Source: Nitriliruptoraceae bacterium (GTDB taxonomy: Bacteria; Actinomycetota; Nitriliruptoria; Nitriliruptorales; Nitriliruptoraceae). Taken from it: a stretch of DNA of 11,038 bases. The position numbers and the translations under genes are program-made. The notes beneath the pieces are model-generated. The model searched no databases, was not told the DNA's origin, and saw nothing but the letters and a program-made list of their open reading frames with translations. Numbering within the stretch: position 1 is the first letter of the stretch; each line of letters starts with the position of its first letter. Location of the stretch: assembly GCA_007117945.1 (NCBI GenBank), contig SKTN01000359.1:1-11038 (forward strand), read 5' to 3'. Below, one piece after another: positions 6,780 through 11,038 of the stretch.

Positions 6780-6854
6780 CTGCACCACCCCACCGGTCGC
6801 CACGGCGACCACCTCAGCCCCGCACCACCCGCACCGGTCGTGACCGCGACCACC
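6780..6854 (+). repeat. Imperfect direct repeat carrying GGTCG-N6-CGACC dyads upstream of acpP
   Basis: Two units of about 34-35 bp (6780-6813 and 6820-6854) share a GCACCACCC-like start and a CACCGGTCG...CGACCACC core. The 23-base cores (6791-6813 and 6832-6854) match at 20 positions. Each core contains GGTCG-N6-CGACC (6795-6810 and 6836-6851), and the dyad arms are identical while the centre differs. The 41-bp offset is near four helical turns. They may be two binding sites for a dimeric regulator, or paired RNA hairpins in an acpP leader. I see no clear -35/-10 pair here. Confidence 0.45.
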
Positions 6855-6873
6855 GACACACAGGAGCCACACC

Positions 6874-7110
6874 GTGAGCCAGGAACTGCTCGCCACCTTC
6901 ACCGAGGTCCTCACCGAGGAGTTCGGGGTCCCCGCCGATGACATCTCGCCCGAGGCGACCTTCGAGGCACTCGGGCTCGACTCCCTCGACGTCGTGGAGC
7001 TGACGCTGGTCCTCGAGGAGAAGACCGGCGTCAAGCTCGAGGACGAGGAGCTCGAGGACGTGCGTACCGTCCAGAACGCCATCGACAAGGTCGCGGAGAA
7101 GCAGGCGTGA
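6874..7110 (+). CDS. acpP: Acyl carrier protein
   Basis: The small acidic carrier on which fatty acids are built. It has 78 residues, the usual size. The phosphopantetheine site is Ser37 in LGLDSLDVVEL (33-43), flanked by acidic helix II for docking to the synthases. GTG 6874 has AGGAG (6862-6866) seven bases upstream. It has the longest gap inside the cluster (107 bp, with a duplicated dyad), which fits a separate promoter because ACP is usually needed in far greater amounts than the enzymes; that is inference. Its stop overlaps the fabF start as GTGA. AcpS, which would modify it, is encoded three genes downstream. Confidence 0.97.
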   Translation: MSQELLATFTEVLTEEFGVPADDISPEATFEALGLDSLDVVELTLVLEEKTGVKLEDEELEDVRTVQNAIDKVAEKQA

Positions 7111-8354
7111 CTGAGGTCGTCGTCACCGGACTCGGCATCCTCAGCCCCTCCGGTCGGGGCGTCGAGGAGGCCTGGGCAGGTGTGCTCTCGGGCCGCAGCG
7201 CCGCGGCACAGGACGCGCAGCTGCAGGAGAAGGGCACCCCCGTCACCATTAGCTGCCGCGTGCCCGACTTCGACGCCGACGCGGAACTCGGTCGCGGTGC
7301 CAAGCGCCGCCTCGACCGCTTCACCCACCTGGCCTTGATCGCCGCCAAGGAGGCGATCGCCCAGGCGGGGCTGTCCGAGGACGGCGACGAGCGGATCACC
7401 GAGGTGGATGCCGACCGCACGGGTGTGCTGCTCGGCTCGGGGATCGGCGGCGCCGAGACCTGGGAGGAGGAGTACCCCCGCTACCTCGACAAGGGTCCCG
7501 GTCGGGTCAGCCCGATGTTCGTGCCCAAGATGCTCTCCAACACCGCGGCGGGCACCATCGCGATCCGCTCCGGTGCCCGCGGGCCCAACATGACCGTCAA
7601 CACCGCCTGCGCCGCGGGTGCCTCGGCGCTGCACCTCGGCCGGGACCTGCTGCGGGCGGGCGCCGCCGACGTGGTGCTCGCCGGTGGCGTCGAGGCCGGG
7701 GTGACGGGGCTGTCGGTCAGCGCCTTCGCCCAGATGGGTGCGCTCACCAAGAACCCCGACGCGGCCGCAGCGTCGCGACCCTTCGACGTCGGCCGGGACG
7801 GGTTCGTGATCGGCGAGGCCGCCGGCGTGCTGGTCCTGGAGACCGCCGAGCACGCCGCCGCCCGCGGGGTGACGCCCCTGGCCGTGCTGGCCGGTGCCGG
7901 CGCGTCGGCGGACGCCCACCACGCCACCGCCCCTCCCGAGGACGGCGGCGGGGCGATCCTGGCGATGCGTCGCGCCGTGGAGGACGCCGGGCTGCCCCTG
8001 ACGGCGATCGGCCACCACAACGCCCACGGCACCTCCACGCCGCTGAACGACGCGGCGGAGGCGCGTGCGCTGCGGGCGGTCTTCGGTGACCACACCGATC
8101 GGATCGTCGTGTCCTCCACCAAGGGCGTCACGGGGCACACCCTGGGTGCGGCCGGCGCCATCGAGGCGATCTTCGCGATCCAGTCCCTGCGTGAGGGGCT
8201 GGTCCCCCCGACGGCCAACCTCGTCGAGCAGGATCCGGAGATCGACCTCGATGTGGTCGCTGGTGCGCCTCGCGAGGTGGCCTTGGAGGCGGTGCTGTCG
8301 GCCTCGATGGGCTTCGGCGGCCAGAACGCCGCCCTGGTGTTCACCCCCGCGTGA
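7107..8354 (+). CDS. fabF: 3-oxoacyl-ACP synthase II (KAS II)
   Basis: Condenses acyl-ACP with malonyl-ACP in chain elongation. It has 415 residues, typical for FabF and KasA. The Cys-His-His set is complete: nucleophile Cys168 in NTACAAGASALH, His307 in NAHGTSTPLND, and Lys339/His344 in STKGVTGHTLGAAGA. The C-terminal GFGGQNAALVF loop (402-412), whose Phe gates the pocket, is present. There is no second KAS I/II copy here, unlike the kasA-kasB pair of mycobacteria, so it probably does all elongation unless another copy lies elsewhere. GTG 7107 overlaps the acpP stop by four bases, with GGAG (7095-7098) upstream. It overlaps the next gene in the same way. Confidence 0.97.
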   Translation: MTEVVVTGLGILSPSGRGVEEAWAGVLSGRSAAAQDAQLQEKGTPVTISCRVPDFDADAELGRGAKRRLDRFTHLALIAAKEAIAQAGLSEDGDERITEVDADRTGVLLGSGIGGAETWEEEYPRYLDKGPGRVSPMFVPKMLSNTAAGTIAIRSGARGPNMTVNTACAAGASALHLGRDLLRAGAADVVLAGGVEAGVTGLSVSAFAQMGALTKNPDAAAASRPFDVGRDGFVIGEAAGVLVLETAEHAAARGVTPLAVLAGAGASADAHHATAPPEDGGGAILAMRRAVEDAGLPLTAIGHHNAHGTSTPLNDAAEARALRAVFGDHTDRIVVSSTKGVTGHTLGAAGAIEAIFAIQSLREGLVPPTANLVEQDPEIDLDVVAGAPREVALEAVLSASMGFGGQNAALVFTPA

Positions 8355-9073
8355 GCCGTCCCGATCAGCCGGCTGCCGACGACCCTGAGGGTCGCGACGA
8401 GGTGGTGGTCCCCGCCACCTCGGTGCCCGGTCCACGGTCGCCGCGGCGGCTGGTGCTGCGGCCGATCCTGCGCAGCTGGCTCAGGGTGCGCTCCCACGGG
8501 GCGCACCACGTGCCGACCAGCGGGCCGGTGCTGCTGGCCTCCTCCCACCGCTCCCACGCCGACTCGATCGCCCTGGCGCTGGCGGTCCGCCGGCCCGTGC
8601 ACTTCCTCGGCGACCTCAAGCTGACCCGGGCGCCCATCGTCGGTCCGCAGCTGCCCAAGCTCGGCATGGTCCCCCTGCGCCGGGGTGAGGCCGATGGCGC
8701 CGCCCTGGACGTCGTCCGTGCCCTGCTCGGCGACGGTCACTGCGTGGTGGTCTACCCCGAGGGCTCACGCAGCCGCGACGGGCGCGTCCACCGGTTGCGC
8801 AGCGGGGTGGCACGGGTCGCTGCGGAGCTCGGCGTCCCCGTCGTGCCCGCGGGCATCGAGGGCATCGAGCGCATCTGGCCCGTCGACGGCCGCCCCAAGC
8901 CCTGGGGCGGTGTGGTGACGGTGCGCTTCGGTCCCGCCTTCCCGCCACCCGAGGACACCCCCCGGGCCCGACGCTCCTTCAACCTGCAGCTGCAGGCCCA
9001 GCTCGGCGAGCTGTCGCGCTCGGAGCTCGCCACCACCTTCTCCGCCGCCGGCGGCGGGGAGGCGGGGGCGTGA
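8351..9073 (+). CDS. plsC: 1-acyl-sn-glycerol-3-phosphate acyltransferase, PlsC family
   Basis: Probably acylates lysophosphatidic acid (position 2 of glycerol-3-phosphate) to phosphatidic acid at the membrane. The 240 residues include the family's HX4D catalytic motif, His66 and Asp71 in SSHRSHADS. They also include the glycine/arginine-rich block around 99-111 (GPQLPKLGMVPLRR), the substrate motif YPEGSRSRDG (135-144) and VPVVPAGIEG (162-171). There is no strong N-terminal membrane helix; residues 1-34 are polar and Pro-rich. The GTG start overlaps the fabF stop and has no ribosome site, so translation should depend on coupling to fabF. Related acyltransferases act on other lysolipids, so exact substrate is less sure than the family. 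Its place in the cluster ties acyl-ACP output to phospholipid synthesis. Confidence 0.88.
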   Translation: MSRPDQPAADDPEGRDEVVVPATSVPGPRSPRRLVLRPILRSWLRVRSHGAHHVPTSGPVLLASSHRSHADSIALALAVRRPVHFLGDLKLTRAPIVGPQLPKLGMVPLRRGEADGAALDVVRALLGDGHCVVVYPEGSRSRDGRVHRLRSGVARVAAELGVPVVPAGIEGIERIWPVDGRPKPWGGVVTVRFGPAFPPPEDTPRARRSFNLQLQAQLGELSRSELATTFSAAGGGEAGA

Positions 9074-9570
9074 ACGGGCTCGTCACCGGCTGCGACCTGG
9101 TCGACATCGCACGCCTGTCGGCGGCGATCGACCGCCGCCCCGGGCTCGTGGAGCGCGTCTTCACCCCCCGGGAGCGCGCCGACGCGCTGCGGGGTGGCGC
9201 CGGCGCCGGTACCGAGGTGGAGCGTGCCCGGCTCGCCGCCCGGTTCGCCGCCAAGGAGGCCACCCGCAAGGCGCTGGGGGACCTGCGCCTGCCCTTCCAC
9301 GCCGTCGAGGTGCGGACCGCGGACAGCGGCGCACCCGAGGTGTACCTGCACGGCGCGCCCGCAGGCCTGAGCTGCTCGCTGTCCCACGACGCCGGGGTGG
9401 CCATGGCCATCGTCGTCGGTGTGCGCGGGACCGGGGCCGCTGCGCTGAGCGCCGCAGGCACGCGTGCGGGAGGCGACGCCGACCTGCCCGCTGATCAGCC
9501 GGCCGGCCCGCCCACCGATCGGCCCACCGACGGGCGCATCGCGCCCACGGACACGTCCACCACCCTCTAG
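9070..9570 (+). CDS. acpS: Holo-ACP synthase with extended C-terminal tail
   Basis: Transfers 4'-phosphopantetheine from CoA to the ACP serine, presumably Ser37 of the AcpP encoded here. The Mg-binding residues Asp9 (GCDLVDIARL) and Glu63 (RFAAKEATRKALG) are both present, and LSCSLSHDAGVAMAIVV (100-116) closes the fold. AcpS is usually about 120-125 residues. This one has 166, and the last 40 or so are a Pro/Asp/Thr/Ala tail that looks disordered, including a PTDRPTDG repeat from a 12-bp tandem duplication (9510-9533). GTG 9070 overlaps the plsC stop and has GGGGAGG seven bases upstream. Its TAG stop lies within the AGGAG ribosome site of fabI. Confidence 0.94.
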   Translation: MNGLVTGCDLVDIARLSAAIDRRPGLVERVFTPRERADALRGGAGAGTEVERARLAARFAAKEATRKALGDLRLPFHAVEVRTADSGAPEVYLHGAPAGLSCSLSHDAGVAMAIVVGVRGTGAAALSAAGTRAGGDADLPADQPAGPPTDRPTDGRIAPTDTSTTL

Positions 9571-9579
9571 GAGATCACC

Positions 9580-10416
9580 GTGCTGCTCGCGGACAAGAAG
9601 CTGCTCATCACCGGGGTCCTCGACCCGCGTTCCATCGCGTTCTTCGCGGCCAAGGTCGCCCAGGAGCAGGGCGCGGAGCTCGTGCTCACCGGCTTCGGCC
9701 GTGGCATGCGGCTGACCGAGCGGGCGGCAGCGCGCCTCGATCCCAAGCCCGACATCCTCGAGTTGGACGTCACCCAGCCGGAGCACCTCGAGGCGGTCCG
9801 GGCCGATCTCGAGGCCCGGTGGGGACGGCTCGACGGGCTCCTGCACGCGATCGGTTTCGCGCCGGGTTCCTGCCTGGACGGCGGGTTCCTCACCGCCCCC
9901 TGGGAGGACGTGAGCACCGCCTTCCAGGTGTCCACCTACTCCTACGTCGCACTGGCGGCGGGGCTCAAGGACCTGTTGGCCGTTGGTCCAGGTGCCGTCG
10001 TCGGGCTGGACTTCGACGCCCAGGTCGCCTGGCCCGGCTACGACTGGATGGGTGTGGCGAAGGCGGGGCTGGAGTCGGCCAACCGCTACCTCGCCCGGGA
10101 TCTCGGGCCCCTGGGCATCCGAGCGAACCTGGTGGCTGCAGGGCCGCTGCACACCATGGCGGCGCGCTCGATCGGCACCATCACCGCCTTCGAGCACCTG
10201 TGGAGCGAGCGCGCTCCGCTGGGCTGGGAGACCCGCGACCCCGAGCCCGTCGGTCGGGCGGTCTGCGCGCTGCTGTCGGACTGGACGCCGGCGATCACGG
10301 GCGAGATCGTCCACGTCGACGGTGGGGTGCACGCGATGGGTGGTCCCGTCGCACCGGTGGCCTCGGAGGGCGCCGCTCCGGCGCCCGCAGCACCCGAGGC
10401 ACCCGCCGAGGGGTGA
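9580..10416 (+). CDS. fabI: Enoyl-ACP reductase (NADH), InhA/FabI type
   Basis: Reduces trans-2-enoyl-ACP to acyl-ACP, the last step of each elongation cycle. The sequence follows mycobacterial InhA closely as I recall it: SIAF (18-21), VAQEQGAELVLTGF (26-39), LELDV (60-64), LDFD (143-146), Tyr154 and Lys161 in YDWMGVAK, NLVAAGP (183-189) and RAPLGW (211-216). Two differences stand out. Ala90 (HAIGF) replaces InhA Ser94, and the substrate-binding loop between the Thr after AAGP and RAP is about ten residues shorter. After DGGVHAMGG an extra tail of about 24 Ala/Pro/Glu-rich residues follows. GTG 9580 has AGGAG at 9569-9573 overlapping the acpS stop. It is the last gene of the cluster. Confidence 0.95.
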   Translation: MLLADKKLLITGVLDPRSIAFFAAKVAQEQGAELVLTGFGRGMRLTERAAARLDPKPDILELDVTQPEHLEAVRADLEARWGRLDGLLHAIGFAPGSCLDGGFLTAPWEDVSTAFQVSTYSYVALAAGLKDLLAVGPGAVVGLDFDAQVAWPGYDWMGVAKAGLESANRYLARDLGPLGIRANLVAAGPLHTMAARSIGTITAFEHLWSERAPLGWETRDPEPVGRAVCALLSDWTPAITGEIVHVDGGVHAMGGPVAPVASEGAAPAPAAPEAPAEG

Positions 10417-10490
10417 GCCCCTGGCGGTCCTGACCTCGGCCAGCGCCCCGGCAGCGCGGCGTCGCGTGGATCCTCCGGCGTGGTCGGGGG

Positions 10491-10547
10491 GGCCGGACGG
10501 GCAGGGGCCGGACGTCCGGCCACCCGGCTGTCCGCCCGTCGACGGCC
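10491..10547 (+). terminator. Large stem-loop downstream of fabI, possible cluster terminator
   Basis: GGCCG and GACGGGC (10491-10502) pair with GCCCGTC and CGGCC (10534-10547), giving twelve pairs around a two-base bulge. They enclose a perfect 16-base palindrome, GGCCGGACGTCCGGCC (10506-10521), that can fold on its own. It begins 74 bases after the fabI stop. No T-run follows, as is common in high-G+C actinobacteria, so a terminator or 3'-end stabilising role is inferred. The palindrome could also be a protein site. Confidence 0.45.
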
Positions 10548-10567
10548 GGTGCGGACCCTGTCATAGT
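10539..10567 (+). promoter_or_regulatory. Candidate promoter for the small hydrophobic protein
   Basis: TCGACG (10539-10544) and CATAGT (10562-10567) each match four of six bases of the primary sigma consensus at an ideal 17-base spacing. They lie about 120 bases upstream of the 10691 start. The -35 overlaps the right arm of the preceding stem-loop. The rest of the 10417-10690 gap shows no gene I can support. Confidence 0.3.
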
Positions 10568-10690
10568 GCTGCAGAACCGCGCCGCAGGGTGCACCGCACC
10601 CCTTCGCGCCCGCGGGCTCCCTCACCGCACCGTGACGCCGGAGCCCCACCGCGATCGACCAGGCGCACCACGCACACACGGAGGGTCCCC

Positions 10691-10834
10691 ATGGGCCTCA
10701 TGATCCTGCTCCTCATCCTCGCACTCATCGTCGGTGGACTGGGCTTCGTCCTCGACCTCGTCGTCCTCGGGCTCGCGCTGGGCGTCGTCCTGGCGATCGC
10801 CGGGTTCGTCGTCGGGCGGCGCCCACGGATCTGA
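10691..10834 (+). CDS. Small hydrophobic membrane protein (47 residues)
   Basis: Function unknown. The protein is almost wholly Leu, Ile, Val and Gly, with two hydrophobic stretches (about 3-21 and 23-42) broken by Phe-Val-Leu-Asp near 19-22. It ends in a basic tail, GRRPRI, which by the positive-inside rule would face the cytoplasm. It resembles the short two-helix hydrophobic proteins common in actinobacteria (DUF6131-like), but I cannot confirm the family. ATG 10691 has GGAGGG (10680-10685) five bases upstream, a strong site that supports real translation. It is separated from fabI by 274 bp and a stem-loop, so it is probably a separate unit. A second in-frame ATG three codons in is less well placed. 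Confidence 0.65.
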   Translation: MGLMILLLILALIVGGLGFVLDLVVLGLALGVVLAIAGFVVGRRPRI

Positions 10835-10908
10835 CACCACTCGCGGGGCCTCCTCCCGCAGCCGCGCGTCGTGACCGACCCGACCCATCAACGTGTGCAG
10901 CGATCCGA

Positions 10909-11038
10909 CCTGCAGAGTGTCCCTTCGCTGCACACCCCGCGGCGCTGCACGGTCCGCGGGCAGCACGCCCCGGGTTGCTGCACACGCCGGGGCCCTGCGC
11001 ACCCTGCGTCGCTGCGCACCCTGCGTCGCTGCACACCC
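10909..11038. repeat. Degenerate 17-bp tandem repeat array running off the window edge
   Basis: Units starting at 10909, 10927, 10944, 10960, 10977, 10994, 11011 and 11028 (spacing 18, 17, 16, then 17 throughout) share a GCTGCACACCC-like core followed by a G+C-rich six bases. Units at 10994 and 11011 differ by one base (CCTGCGCACCCTGCGTC and GCTGCGCACCCTGCGTC). The last unit is cut by the window end, so the array may be longer. It lies outside any gene I can support. It could be a minisatellite or an array of binding sites. Confidence 0.65.

Noticed and set aside
6723..8435. 570-codon minus-strand frame antisense to acpP-fabF
   Set aside because: Shadow frame with low-complexity composition; all family motifs are on the plus strand.
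8752..10332. 526-codon minus-strand frame antisense to plsC, acpS and fabI
   Set aside because: Composition and lack of motifs mark it as a shadow of three well-identified genes.
10725..11036. 103-codon minus-strand frame through the tandem repeat and the small membrane gene
   Set aside because: Its Cys/Ala/Gly-rich start is just the repeat read in one frame, and it overlaps a better-supported gene.

Overview
The window is very G+C-rich DNA with C/G-dominated third codon positions, many GTG starts and tight GTGA/ATGA gene overlaps. Together with an enoyl-ACP reductase of the InhA type and a long-form SerA, this points to an actinobacterium. The stand-alone bacterial FAS-II genes and fairly acidic proteins would suit a deep-branching group such as Nitriliruptoria, but that placement is a guess from style, not from a database match.

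Layout, left to right. Positions 57-1637 (+) are serA (phosphoglycerate dehydrogenase, first step of serine synthesis). It converges on a small four-helix membrane protein of unknown function (1662-2102, -) and kynU, kynureninase (2325-3551, -). A 444-bp divergent intergenic region (3552-3995) follows. It holds a perfect 11-bp inverted repeat that looks like an operator, two hairpins and three spaced GCACGAGC repeats.

The core is one co-directional cluster at 3996-10416 (+): fabD, fabH, fabG, acpP, fabF, a plsC-like acyltransferase, acpS and an InhA-type fabI. FabD loads malonate on ACP, FabH starts chains, FabF elongates, FabG and FabI do the two reductions, AcpS makes holo-ACP and PlsC uses the acyl products for phospholipid. 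The 3-hydroxyacyl-ACP dehydratase (FabZ or HadAB type) and acetyl-CoA carboxylase are not in the window and must lie elsewhere. A 107-bp gap with a duplicated dyad motif precedes acpP and may hold a separate promoter.

Downstream of fabI there is a strong stem-loop, a possible promoter, and a 47-residue hydrophobic protein (10691-10834). A degenerate 17-bp tandem repeat then runs off the right edge (about 10909-11038).

The genes themselves are largely housekeeping. I see no mobile element, CRISPR, RNA gene or defence system. The points most worth a second look are the non-coding structures, an alanine in FabI where InhA has Ser94 together with a shortened substrate loop, and the low-complexity C-terminal tails on AcpS and FabI.
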